64,000 nucleotides of DNA, from positions 1-64,000 of the forward strand of contig CALWIZ010000004.1 in NCBI GenBank assembly GCA_944380885.1, read 5' to 3'. How positions within the stretch are numbered: position 1 is the first letter of the stretch; each line of letters opens with the position of its first letter. This DNA is from an uncultured Clostridia bacterium (GTDB taxonomy: Bacteria > Bacillota > Clostridia > Oscillospirales > Acutalibacteraceae). The notes below the pieces were generated by a model. It was not told the origin of the DNA and did no database searches. It saw only the letters and a program-made list of their open reading frames with translations. Positions 16,473 through 26,197 of the stretch are shown piece after piece. The position numbers were made by a program, and so were the translations under genes.

Positions 16473-18569
16473 ATGTCCAAGCTTTTGATAGTTGAGTCAC
16501 CGACAAAGGTTAAGAGTATAAAAAAATATCTCGGCGGCGGATACGAGGTTATGGCTTCCATGGGTCATGTCCGTGATCTGCCGAAATCCAAGCTCGGTGT
16601 TGATATAGATAAGGATTTTAAACCGCAGTATGTCAATATGGCGGACAAGAAAGAGCTTATTAAATCGCTTAAAACCGCCGCCGCCAACAGTGACGGCGTC
16701 CTGCTCGCGACCGACCCTGACCGCGAGGGAGAGGCGATTTCGTGGCATCTGGCGCAGATACTGGCGCTTGATTTGAATGAGGAAAACAGGGTAGCGTTCA
16801 ATGAGATTACCGAATCCGGAGTAAAAGCAGGCATAGCCGCGCCGCATAAAATAAATCTTGATTTGGTTGACGCTCAGCAGGCAAGACGGGTGCTTGACAG
16901 AATAGTCGGATATAAATTAAGCCCGTTTTTATGGAAAAAGGTAAAAAGCGGACTTTCCGCCGGACGTGTCCAGACAGTCGCTCTGCGTCTTATTGTTGAG
17001 CGCGAACGGGAAATAGAAAAGTTCAACTCTGAGGAATACTGGTCTGTTGACGCTAAGCTGATGGCAGGCAGAAAGACATTTTCTGCAAAGCTGTACGGAT
17101 TTGCTGACGGCAGAAAAATAGATATAATCCCGAACGGCGAAGAGGCAGAAAAAATAGTCGATGCGCTTGAGGGCGCTGTATATACCGTTTCTGAGCTTAA
17201 AAAAGGCACCCGTAAAAAACAGCCTGCTCCTCCGTTTATCACTTCCACATTGCAGCAGGAAGCCTCGCGAAAGCTCGGGTTTACCGGTCAGCGCACTATG
17301 CGTATTGCCCAGCAGCTTTATGAGGGTGTTGATGTTAAGGGCACCGGCACTACCGGTCTTATAACATATATGCGAACCGACTCTCTGCGTATTTCCGAAG
17401 AGGCGAGAGCCGCCGCAAACGCTTATATCGCGGAAAAATACGGCAAAAGCTACCTGCCTGAAAAGCCGAGATATTTTAAAACAAAAAGCGGCGCGCAGGA
17501 CGCCCACGAGGCTATCAGACCTACGTCTGTCGCTCTTGCTCCGGAAACCGTAAAGGATTCGCTTACCGCCGAGCAGTATAAGCTGTATAAGCTTATATGG
17601 GAGCGCTTTATAGCGTCGCTTATGGCTGTATGCGTTCAGAATACGGTCAATGCTGACATAACAGCAGGTGATTACCTTTTCAAGGCAAGCGGATATTCCG
17701 TCAAATTTGACGGCTTCACCGTTCTTTACGAAGAGGGAAAGGACGAGGAGTCGGACGAGGGAGCAAGCCTGCCCGAAATGTCCGAGGGCGATGTACTTAA
17801 GCTCAAGGAGCTTACTCCGAATCAGCATTTTACGCAGCCGCCCGCGAGATATACCGAGCCTACTCTCATTAAGGCGCTCGATGAATACGGTATCGGCAGA
17901 CCTTCTACCTACGCTCCGATACTCTCAAATATAATGAACCGTGATTATATAGAGCGTGAGAAAAAGTCGCTTAAACCTACAAATCTCGGTACGGTTGTTT
18001 CTGACCTTATGGTGGAGTATTTTGATAAAATAGTCGATGTCAAATTTACCGCGTCGCTTGAAGAACAGCTTGACGAGATAGGCGCCGGAAAACGCGGCTG
18101 GATAGATACAATAAAAGCGTTTTACAAGGATTTTGAAAAGCTGTACGACAAAGCGGAAAGCTCGCTTGAGGGCAAGAGGGTAAAGGTTCCTGTCGAGGAA
18201 ACCGACATAGTCTGCGATAAATGCGGCAGAAAAATGGTTATAAAATCGGGAAGGTTCGGAAAATTCCTCGCCTGTCCGGGATATCCGGAATGCAAGAACA
18301 CCAAGCCGATGCCCGAGGACGAGGTCAAGCAGCCCTGTCCTAAATGCGGGGCAAAGCTCGTGAAAAAAACTTCCAAAAAGGGCAAAAAGTTCTATGGCTG
18401 CTCGAATTATCCGCAGTGCGACTTTGCGGCTCCGGGTATTCCTACGGGTGAAATTTGTCCCGAATGCGGCAGCTATATAATAAGCGGAATCAGGGGCAGG
18501 AAATACTGTATGAATTCCGATTGTCCTACAAGAGCGAAAAAGACGTCAAAGAAAACCGGAGATAAATAA
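16473..18569 (+). CDS. topA: DNA topoisomerase I (type IA)
   Basis: 698 residues. Toprim domain at the N-terminus (LLIVESPTKVKSI; ATDPDREGEAISWHLA), catalytic Tyr299 in GLITYMRTDS, and three C-terminal zinc ribbons (CDKCGRK..., CPKCGAK..., CPECGSY...), each with four Cys. It relaxes negative supercoils during transcription and replication. The third ribbon has a variant spacing (CMNSDC). GGAGG ribosome site upstream. Confidence 0.97.
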   Translation: MSKLLIVESPTKVKSIKKYLGGGYEVMASMGHVRDLPKSKLGVDIDKDFKPQYVNMADKKELIKSLKTAAANSDGVLLATDPDREGEAISWHLAQILALDLNEENRVAFNEITESGVKAGIAAPHKINLDLVDAQQARRVLDRIVGYKLSPFLWKKVKSGLSAGRVQTVALRLIVEREREIEKFNSEEYWSVDAKLMAGRKTFSAKLYGFADGRKIDIIPNGEEAEKIVDALEGAVYTVSELKKGTRKKQPAPPFITSTLQQEASRKLGFTGQRTMRIAQQLYEGVDVKGTGTTGLITYMRTDSLRISEEARAAANAYIAEKYGKSYLPEKPRYFKTKSGAQDAHEAIRPTSVALAPETVKDSLTAEQYKLYKLIWERFIASLMAVCVQNTVNADITAGDYLFKASGYSVKFDGFTVLYEEGKDEESDEGASLPEMSEGDVLKLKELTPNQHFTQPPARYTEPTLIKALDEYGIGRPSTYAPILSNIMNRDYIEREKKSLKPTNLGTVVSDLMVEYFDKIVDVKFTASLEEQLDEIGAGKRGWIDTIKAFYKDFEKLYDKAESSLEGKRVKVPVEETDIVCDKCGRKMVIKSGRFGKFLACPGYPECKNTKPMPEDEVKQPCPKCGAKLVKKTSKKGKKFYGCSNYPQCDFAAPGIPTGEICPECGSYIISGIRGRKYCMNSDCPTRAKKTSKKTGDK

Positions 18570-18570
18570 T

Positions 18571-19875
18571 ATGGAAAAAATCACCGTTGTGGGCGGCGGT
18601 CTCGCCGGCTGCGAGGCGGCATGGCAGACGGCTAACCGCGGCATATATACAGAGCTGATTGAAATGAAGCCCGGAAAAAAGACGCCGGCGCACAAAAGCG
18701 ATATGCTCGCGGAGCTTGTATGTTCAAATTCGCTTAAAGCTGCAAGGATTGACTCTGCCGCAGGTCTATTAAAGGAAGAAATGCGGCGATTAGGTTCGCT
18801 TTGTCTTTCTGCGGCGGATAAATGCTCTGTGGCGGCAGGCGGCGCATTGGCGGTTGACCGTAATATTTTTTCGGGTATTATCACTGAAAAAATAAGGAAT
18901 CACCCGCTTATAAAGGTGACACAGGGAGTTGTTACGGAAATACCGTGCGGAGGGGTGTGCGTTATAGCTACCGGACCGCTTACCGATACAGACCTTGCTG
19001 ACAGTATAGCGAAGCTTTGTGACGGCGGAAATCTCAGCTTTTATGACGCTGCCGCTCCGATTGTTACCGCCGAGAGCATTGATATGGAAAAAGCTTTTTA
19101 CGCTTCTCGCTACGGCAGGGGAACAGACGATTACATTAACTGTCCGATGAATAAAGAGGAATATACGGCTTTTTACAATGAGCTTGTCAATGCCGAAACC
19201 GCTCCGCTTCATGAGTTCGACAGAAATATTACGGTTTACGAAGGCTGTATGCCGGTTGAGGTTCTTGCCAAACGCGGCGAGGATTCGATTCGTTTCGGCC
19301 CCTTGAAGCCTGTGGGACTTAAAGACCCGAGAACCGGCCACAGACCGTGGGCGGCGGTACAGTTAAGGCGTGAAAATGCGGCGGCAACCCTTTTTAATCT
19401 TGTCGGATTTCAGACTAATCTTAAATTTCCGGAGCAGAAAAGGGTGTTTTCAATGATTCCGGGTCTTGAACACGCTGAGTTTGTCAGGTACGGCGTAATG
19501 CACCGCAATACATTTATAAATTCTCCTAAGCTGCTCGGGAGTGATTTATCGCTGAGAAGTGACGAAAATGTATTTTTTGCCGGTCAGCTTTCGGGGGTTG
19601 AAGGCTATATGGAATCGGCTGCAAGCGGCATAATAGCAGGCATAAACGCCGCGGCAAGGCTTAGCGGCGCAGACCCGCTTATATTGCCTGGATATACTAT
19701 GACGGGAGCTTTGCTTTCTTATATAACTAATCCGTCGGTTGAGGATTTTCAGCCGATGGGCGCGAATTTCGGGATACTGCCGCCGCTTGATACCCATATA
19801 CGGGACAAGCGTGAACGCTATTCGGCGCTTTCGGCGAGATCGCTTGAATGGTTTGATTCGCACGGATACACTTAA
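18571..19875 (+). CDS. trmFO: tRNA (uracil-5-)-methyltransferase TrmFO, folate/FAD dependent
   Basis: 434 residues. FAD-binding VVGGGLAGCEAAWQTANRG at the N-terminus, then MKPGKKTPAHKSD and LVCSNSLKAA typical of the GidA-small family, GCMPVEVLAKRGEDSIRFGP in the middle and FAGQLSGVEGYMESAASG toward the end. It methylates U54 of tRNA using methylene-THF, so it draws on the same one-carbon pool as the purine operon here. One base separates it from topA. Confidence 0.95.
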   Translation: MEKITVVGGGLAGCEAAWQTANRGIYTELIEMKPGKKTPAHKSDMLAELVCSNSLKAARIDSAAGLLKEEMRRLGSLCLSAADKCSVAAGGALAVDRNIFSGIITEKIRNHPLIKVTQGVVTEIPCGGVCVIATGPLTDTDLADSIAKLCDGGNLSFYDAAAPIVTAESIDMEKAFYASRYGRGTDDYINCPMNKEEYTAFYNELVNAETAPLHEFDRNITVYEGCMPVEVLAKRGEDSIRFGPLKPVGLKDPRTGHRPWAAVQLRRENAAATLFNLVGFQTNLKFPEQKRVFSMIPGLEHAEFVRYGVMHRNTFINSPKLLGSDLSLRSDENVFFAGQLSGVEGYMESAASGIIAGINAAARLSGADPLILPGYTMTGALLSYITNPSVEDFQPMGANFGILPPLDTHIRDKRERYSALSARSLEWFDSHGYT

Positions 19876-19910
19876 AGAAGATAATAAATATTTTAACGGG
19901 GGACAAAAAA

Positions 19911-20933
19911 ATGCGTGTTGTTGTAGACGCGTTCGGCGGAGACAATGCTCCGTTCGAGATAATAAAAGGTGCATCAGATGCATCGATTGAATACGGAACA
20001 GAAATAACTCTTACTGGAAACGAAGAAAAAATCAGACAGATTATTTCCGATAACGGACTTAAATTTCATGGTGAGCTTAAAATCGTTAATACCGATGATA
20101 TAATTACAATGCACGATGACCCTACCTCGCTTATGAAAGCACATTCTGAAAGCTCAATGGCTTTAGCGTTTAAAGAGCTTGCGGAGGACAGAGCCGACGC
20201 ATTTGTGTCGGCCGGCTCCACCGGCGCGCTTGTTGTGGGCGGAACGCTTATGATAAAACGCATCAAGGGAATAAAGCGTCCGGCGCTTGCCGGTATGATT
20301 CCGTCGCCTAACGGTCATTATATGCTTATGGATATGGGTGCGAACGCCGAGTGCAAGCCGGAGATGCTCTGCCAGTTCGGAATAATGGCAAGCGTTTATC
20401 TTGAAAATGTTGATGGCAGGAAAAACCCGTCGATCGGGCTTCTTAATATCGGAACAGAAGACTCAAAGGGCGGAGAGCTTCAGAAAGCGGCATACGCCCT
20501 GATGAAGGAAGCGCCTATAAATTTTGCCGGAAATATTGAGTCAAGGGAAATGCCGAAAGGCGTGTGTGACGCTGTTATAACCGACGGCTTTACCGGAAAC
20601 ATCGCATTAAAGCTCATCGAAGGCTCTGCGGCTACTCTTTTCGGACTCATTAAATCGGCGCTTTATAAAAATCTTAAAAATAAGCTGGCGGCTCTTGTTG
20701 TAAAGAATGATCTTAAAGCCGTAAAGAAGATAATGGATAGCACAGAGGTCGGAGGAGCGCCGCTTTTAGGTGTAAGGAAAACCGTTATCAAGGCTCACGG
20801 AAGCTCTGACGCTAAGGCACTTAAAAACGCAGTGCGTCAGGCTGTAAGATTTACCGAGACCGGTGTAATTGATAAAATATCAGCTTCTGTTGAAGCGTTG
20901 ACGGCAAAGGAAAAACAAAATGGAAACACTTGA
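19911..20933 (+). CDS. plsX: Phosphate acyltransferase PlsX
   Basis: 340 residues. Signatures are VVVDAFGGDNAP at the N-terminus, DPTSLMKAH, SAGSTGALVVGG and DGFTGNIALKLIEG. It converts acyl-ACP to acyl phosphate for phospholipid synthesis. In most Firmicutes plsX is followed by fabD, fabG and acpP before rnc, but here rnc follows directly with a 14-base overlap. Confidence 0.95.
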   Translation: MRVVVDAFGGDNAPFEIIKGASDASIEYGTEITLTGNEEKIRQIISDNGLKFHGELKIVNTDDIITMHDDPTSLMKAHSESSMALAFKELAEDRADAFVSAGSTGALVVGGTLMIKRIKGIKRPALAGMIPSPNGHYMLMDMGANAECKPEMLCQFGIMASVYLENVDGRKNPSIGLLNIGTEDSKGGELQKAAYALMKEAPINFAGNIESREMPKGVCDAVITDGFTGNIALKLIEGSAATLFGLIKSALYKNLKNKLAALVVKNDLKAVKKIMDSTEVGGAPLLGVRKTVIKAHGSSDAKALKNAVRQAVRFTETGVIDKISASVEALTAKEKQNGNT

Positions 20934-21600
20934 ACAAAAACTCGGATATAAATTCAAAAACATAAATCTTTTGAAAAACTCGCTTACACATTCATCATAC
21001 GCCAATGAGGTAAGAAACGGTTTTTCCTCAAACGAAAGACTGGAATTTCTCGGCGACTCAGTACTTTCCGTAATTGTATCTGATTATATTTACAAGCATT
21101 TTCCCGCTATGCCGGAAGGTGAGCTTACAAAGCTCAGAGCTTCGCTTGTGTGTGAAAAATCACTTTGCGCGTTTTCAAGGGAAATTGGGCTTGGAGAGTT
21201 TTTAAAGCTCGGAAAGGGCGAAGAGCATAACGGAGGAAGAGAACGTCCGTCTATTCTTGCAGACGCTTTTGAGGCGGTGCTTGCCGCCATATATCTTGAC
21301 GGCGGAATGGAGGCTGCGCGCAAGCATGTTATGCGGTTTGTTTTGCGTGAGCTTAAAAATACGGACGATGAGGTTTTCAAGGACTACAAAACAGCTCTTC
21401 AGGAAATAATACAGAGAAATCCTGAAGAATCAGTGACATATATTCTTACCGGTGAAAGCGGCCCTGATCATGATAAGGTGTTTACAGTTGAGGTTCATCT
21501 CAATTCAAACGTTATAGGGACCGGTACGGGAAAGAGCAAAAAACAGGCTGAGCAAATGGCGGCAAAGCAGGCGCTTATACTTATGGGTGCGGCGATATGA
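20920..21600 (+). CDS. rnc: Ribonuclease III
   Basis: 226 residues. RNase III signature NERLEFLGDSVLS, acidic catalytic residues in the DAFEAVLAAIYLD helix, and a C-terminal double-stranded RNA-binding domain (about residues 155-225, GTGKSKKQAEQMAAKQAL). It processes rRNA precursors and other structured RNA. Its stop overlaps the next gene's start by four bases. Confidence 0.96.
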   Translation: METLEQKLGYKFKNINLLKNSLTHSSYANEVRNGFSSNERLEFLGDSVLSVIVSDYIYKHFPAMPEGELTKLRASLVCEKSLCAFSREIGLGEFLKLGKGEEHNGGRERPSILADAFEAVLAAIYLDGGMEAARKHVMRFVLRELKNTDDEVFKDYKTALQEIIQRNPEESVTYILTGESGPDHDKVFTVEVHLNSNVIGTGTGKSKKQAEQMAAKQALILMGAAI

Positions 21601-22595
21601 GCCTTAAACACTCAAATATATCAATTTTTGTTCCGCATATCGGATGCCCTAATAAGTGCAGCTTCTGTGATCAGCGGTATATCACCGGCGCACGCAAGGC
21701 ACCTCGCGGCTCTGATGTTGCAAAGGCAGTAAAAACAGCTGTTAAAAGCAAAAATTTTGACAGTGAAACGGCTGAAATCGCCTTTTTCGGCGGCAGCTTT
21801 ACGGCAATAAACCGAAATTACATGACAGACCTTTTAGATGTCGCATCGGGATTTGTTGAAGACGGCACCGTAAAGGGCATAAGAATATCAACGAGACCTG
21901 ACGCCATTGACAGGGAAATTCTCGCGCTTCTTAAAAGCCGCCATGTAACCTCCATAGAGCTTGGCGCGCAGAGTATGAACGATCGTGTGCTTAAAATGAA
22001 TAACAGAGGTCATACGTCAGCAGATGTGGTAAAGGCTTCGGAGCTTATCCGTGAATACGGTTTTGAGCTCGGACTTCAGATGATGACCGGACTGTACGGT
22101 GACAGCGATGCTTCGGCGGTGAAAACAGCCGAAAAGCTGATTGCCTTAAAACCGGATACAGTACGCATTTATCCGACGATAGTGCTTAAAGATACAGATC
22201 TTGCCGCTCTTTACGCCGATAAAATTTACAAGCCGCAAACGCTTGACGCCGCGGTTACACTCGCTGTCAAACTGTATAAAATGTTTACTGACAACGGAAT
22301 AAAAGTGATAAGGCTGGGGCTTCATTCGATAGAGGAAAAAGCGTATATATCAGGACCGTGGCACCCTGCGTTCAGCGAGCTGTGCCAATCACAGATTATG
22401 CTTACGGGTGTTTTGCCGCAGTTTAAAGAAAAAGGGAAATATATTATAAGGGTAAACGGCAGCGCCGTTTCAAAAATGACGGGGCAGTCAAGAAAAAATA
22501 TCATTTTTCTTGCCTCTAAAGGCTTCGACTGTCGTGTCGTACCTGACAGCAGTCTGTCGGGCTTTGAATTTCGCATTGAAAAGGAAGTGCAGTAG
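21597..22595 (+). CDS. Radical SAM protein, Elp3-like
   Basis: 332 residues. The cluster motif CxxxCxxC appears in GCPNKCSFCDQ near residue 20, followed by AFFGGSFTAI and ISTRPDAI, as in the Elp3/MiaA-B-like radical SAM superfamily. Clostridial genomes often carry this gene between rnc and smc. It lacks the C-terminal acetyltransferase domain of Elp3, so it is not a full tRNA acetylase. Substrate unknown. Directly abuts smc. Confidence 0.8.
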   Translation: MSLKHSNISIFVPHIGCPNKCSFCDQRYITGARKAPRGSDVAKAVKTAVKSKNFDSETAEIAFFGGSFTAINRNYMTDLLDVASGFVEDGTVKGIRISTRPDAIDREILALLKSRHVTSIELGAQSMNDRVLKMNNRGHTSADVVKASELIREYGFELGLQMMTGLYGDSDASAVKTAEKLIALKPDTVRIYPTIVLKDTDLAALYADKIYKPQTLDAAVTLAVKLYKMFTDNGIKVIRLGLHSIEEKAYISGPWHPAFSELCQSQIMLTGVLPQFKEKGKYIIRVNGSAVSKMTGQSRKNIIFLASKGFDCRVVPDSSLSGFEFRIEKEVQ

Positions 22596-25500
22596 ATGCT
22601 GTTAAGCTCTATACAGATACAGGGCTTTAAATCTTTTGCGGACAAAACCGTTCTTAAATTCGGCAAGGGTATTACCGCTGTTGTCGGGCCTAACGGAAGC
22701 GGCAAAAGCAATATATCTGACGCAGTGCGCTGGGTGCTCGGAGAGCAGTCTACAAAAAGCCTTCGCGGTCAGTCAATGGAGGATGTGATTTTCGGCGGAA
22801 CCGAAACACGGCGTCCTCACGGTTACTGCGAGGTTACGCTTAATATAGACAATACCGACCGTACTCTTAATTTTGATAACGACAGCGTTGCCGTAACAAG
22901 AAGGTATTACCGTTCGCACGAAAGCGAATACGCTATTAACGGAGTTTCTGTAAGACTTAAGGATATACATGAGCTGTTTATGGATACCGGACTCGGAAGA
23001 GACGGCTATTCTATGATAGGTCAGGGTAAGATTGACAATATCATAAGCTCCAAATCCGGCGAACGCAGAGATATTTTCGAGGAAGCGGCCGGAATATCAA
23101 AATACCGTTACAGAAAGCTCGAGGCAGAAAAGAAGCTGACGGCGGCAGAGGATAATCTTCTGCGTCTGCACGATATTATGGACGAGCTTGAATCACGTGT
23201 CGGTCCTCTTGCCGAGCAGAGCAAAAAAGCGCAGAAATTTCTTGAGCTGTCAGAAAGTAAAAAAAGGCTTGAAATAGGGCTTTGGATTCATACGCTTGAC
23301 AATTCCAAGGAGGCGCTGCGCGCGCAGGAAAGCAAGATTGCGGCGGCTCAGCTTGCTTACCGTGAAATAGATGAAGCGTTGTCTGATTTTGACCGCCGCG
23401 CTGAGGAAAACACAGCGTATTTCGCGCGTCTTACATCGGAAATTGAGGGCGAAAGACTCAAAATTTCAAATTACAATGAGGAAATAGTCAAAAACGAAAG
23501 CTACATCACGGTTATAAATAACGATATAGAACATAATAAAGGGCAGATTGCCCGTCTTGCCGGCGAGACGGCACAGCTCGGCAAGTCAGACGAGGACGCA
23601 GCGGCGGAAATATCGGCAAGAGAGGCTAAGGCCGCTGCCGGAATTGACGAAAAAAAGCAGATAGAAGAAAAGCTTTCGTCTTTAGAGCAAAAGCTGTCAG
23701 AGCTTCTTTCTGACAGTGAAAATATTTCAAGACAGATTGAGGGCGAGGTTAAGCAGCTTAACGCGCTTGCCTCTGAAAGCGCTGACCGCCGCGTGGAAAT
23801 GGTAACCGCTCAGAGTGCTGCCGATGAAATTACCGAACGTGCCGATACTTCTGAGACAAAGCTCAATGAGTATAATCAGCAGATAAAAGAACTTGAAACC
23901 GAGCTTTCCGAAACAAACCGTATACTTGCCGAAACGGAAGAAAGCATCATAAGCTGCCGCAATACCGTTAAGGGATACGAAATGCGGCTTGAATCACGGG
24001 AGAAAGCCTATTCTGACATAAGGGAAGAGCTTGACGGCTTAAGGCTTGATACGGGAGCTAAAAAACGCCGCGTTCAGATACTTAAAGAGCTTGAAAACAA
24101 TATGGAGGGCTTCAGCCATTCGGTTAAGACGGTTATGTCGCAGGCGGAAACAGGACTGTTAAGAGGCATATGCGGACCGGTCTCAAAGCTGATTACGGTT
24201 GAGCGCGAGTACAGTATCGCCGTTGAAACGGCACTTGCCGCGGCAATCCAGAATATTGTGACCGAGACCGAGGCTGACGCTAAAAGAGCTATAAACTTCT
24301 TAAAAACAAGCAAGGGCGGAAGAGCCACGTTTTTGCCTGTTGCGACAATTAAACCGAGAGAATTTAAGGAGCACGGCTTTGAAGCGCTTGCCGGATATGT
24401 GGGAATTGCGGACGAGCTTGTGAAGACCGACGATAAATACCGGGATATTATTAAATATCTTCTCGGCGGAGTTATTGTCGCGGAGGAAATTGATTCGGCG
24501 GCGGCAATAGCCAAAAAATACGGTTACCGTGTAAAGGTCGTGACGCTTGACGGACAGGTAATAAATCCGGGCGGCTCGCTTACAGGCGGCTCGCTTGTGA
24601 AAAACGCGGGACTGATTAGCCGTTCAAGCGATATTAAAAAGCTGGAAGAAGATATTAAAAAGCTCGAAGAAAAAACAGCGGAGGCGGAGAAACGCCTTTC
24701 CGATGCGGAAAATTCACTTGCCGGTGTCAAAGCTGATATAACCGCCCAAAACGCCGTGCTGACTACCGCCAACGAGGATAAAATACGCGCTTTAGCTGAA
24801 ATTAAAAGAATAACCGATATGAAGACAAGCCTTGAAAAAGCGGTAAAACAGATTGAAGATGAGCGTATTTCAGGCGGGGAAAAGCTGATAAAGCTGAAAG
24901 AAACGGTTGCTTCTGCCGCCAAGGCAATAGCCGAGCTTGACGCGCGCAAATCCGCTATTCAGTCGGGAATTGATAAGATGACAGGCGGAAGAGACAGTCT
25001 TAATTCCGACAGGGAGCGTATTGCCGAGGAAATAACGGCGCTTAAGCTTTCGGTTATCGAAAAGCAAAAGGATATAGAAGCAACCCTCCTTTCAGTTAAT
25101 AATATAAAGGAAATGATTGCAGGCAGAGCGGACAGGCAGCGTGAAATCGAAAGGGAGTCCGCTCAGTTTGAGCTAAAAAATAAAGAGCTTACTGCGAAAA
25201 CCGAGGAAGCGGCTCTAAAAACGGCAGAACTGAAATTGTCTGTTTCAGAGTCTGAAAACAGAATTACCGAGCTTATCGAAAAAAGAAACCAGACCGAAAA
25301 ACTCGGCATAGAATTAAGGTCAGGCGAGCGCGAACAGACTGCTCAGCGTGAAAAAATCGGAGGAGAGCTCGCTCGTCTTACCGAACGAAAAGAAGTAATG
25401 CTTAAGGAGTATGACGATGTTATCCGTCAGCTTTACGACGAATACCAGCTTACGAGAAGCGAAGCGGAAAACATGGGCATCAGAATTGAAAAGCCTTCTG

Positions 25501-26174
25501 ACGCAAAGCGTGAGCTTGCCGATGTCAAATCAAAAATCCGCTCACTCGGAAATGTCAATGTTTCGGCTATTGAGGAATACAAAGAGGTAAGCGAGCGGTA
25601 TGAGTTTATGTCGGCACAGATAAACGATGTCGAAACTACACGTGCGGAGCTCCATAAGCTTATAAATCAGCTCACGCACCAGATGCAGGATATATTTACG
25701 GAAGGATTTGAAAAGATTAACGAGAATTTTTCAAAGACCTTTACGGAGCTTTTCGGCGGAGGGAGCGCCAGTCTTACCCTTTCAGAGCCTGAAAACGTCC
25801 TTGAAAGCGGTATTGACATAAATGTTAAGCTGCCGGGCAAGAACGTACCGAGTCTTGACGGTCTTTCGGGCGGTGAAAAGGCGCTTATCGCTCTTTCCAT
25901 ATACTTTGCGATAATGCGTGTCAACGCACCTCCTTTCTGTTTCCTTGACGAGGTTGATACTGCGCTTGACGATATAAATGTTGAGCGGTTCGCGGATTAT
26001 ATGAAAAAATCCGATTATTCAACACAGTTCATATGCGTTACGCATCGCAGAGGAACGATGGAAGCGGCGGACATGCTTTACGGCGTCACAATGCAGGAAA
26101 AAGGAATTACAAAGCTGCTTGAGCTTAATGTTACCGAGCTTGAGAAGACTCTTGCCGAAACGAAAGGCGCATAA
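22596..26174 (+). CDS. smc: Chromosome segregation ATPase SMC
   Basis: 1192 residues, standard length. Walker A GPNGSGKSN at residues 31-39, a long coiled coil, a hinge at roughly 510-670 with the GG-containing turn NPGGSLTGGS, a second coiled coil, then the signature LSGGEKALIALS and Walker B FCFLDEVDTALDD. With ScpA and ScpB (not in the window) it forms the condensin that organises origins. The rnc-radical SAM-smc-ftsY order is conserved in Clostridia. Confidence 0.98.
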   Translation: MLLSSIQIQGFKSFADKTVLKFGKGITAVVGPNGSGKSNISDAVRWVLGEQSTKSLRGQSMEDVIFGGTETRRPHGYCEVTLNIDNTDRTLNFDNDSVAVTRRYYRSHESEYAINGVSVRLKDIHELFMDTGLGRDGYSMIGQGKIDNIISSKSGERRDIFEEAAGISKYRYRKLEAEKKLTAAEDNLLRLHDIMDELESRVGPLAEQSKKAQKFLELSESKKRLEIGLWIHTLDNSKEALRAQESKIAAAQLAYREIDEALSDFDRRAEENTAYFARLTSEIEGERLKISNYNEEIVKNESYITVINNDIEHNKGQIARLAGETAQLGKSDEDAAAEISAREAKAAAGIDEKKQIEEKLSSLEQKLSELLSDSENISRQIEGEVKQLNALASESADRRVEMVTAQSAADEITERADTSETKLNEYNQQIKELETELSETNRILAETEESIISCRNTVKGYEMRLESREKAYSDIREELDGLRLDTGAKKRRVQILKELENNMEGFSHSVKTVMSQAETGLLRGICGPVSKLITVEREYSIAVETALAAAIQNIVTETEADAKRAINFLKTSKGGRATFLPVATIKPREFKEHGFEALAGYVGIADELVKTDDKYRDIIKYLLGGVIVAEEIDSAAAIAKKYGYRVKVVTLDGQVINPGGSLTGGSLVKNAGLISRSSDIKKLEEDIKKLEEKTAEAEKRLSDAENSLAGVKADITAQNAVLTTANEDKIRALAEIKRITDMKTSLEKAVKQIEDERISGGEKLIKLKETVASAAKAIAELDARKSAIQSGIDKMTGGRDSLNSDRERIAEEITALKLSVIEKQKDIEATLLSVNNIKEMIAGRADRQREIERESAQFELKNKELTAKTEEAALKTAELKLSVSESENRITELIEKRNQTEKLGIELRSGEREQTAQREKIGGELARLTERKEVMLKEYDDVIRQLYDEYQLTRSEAENMGIRIEKPSDAKRELADVKSKIRSLGNVNVSAIEEYKEVSERYEFMSAQINDVETTRAELHKLINQLTHQMQDIFTEGFEKINENFSKTFTELFGGGSASLTLSEPENVLESGIDINVKLPGKNVPSLDGLSGGEKALIALSIYFAIMRVNAPPFCFLDEVDTALDDINVERFADYMKKSDYSTQFICVTHRRGTMEAADMLYGVTMQEKGITKLLELNVTELEKTLAETKGA

Positions 26175-26197
26175 ATTTCTACAAAGGCGGGAAAGCA

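Noticed and set aside
16929..17828. 299-codon minus-strand open frame inside topA
   Set aside because: Lies wholly antisense to topA, whose motifs are complete; composition is typical of a shadow frame.
24074..24949. Two long minus-strand open frames inside smc
   Set aside because: Shadow frames of the coiled-coil coding region, rich in Ser and Ala, with no start signals.
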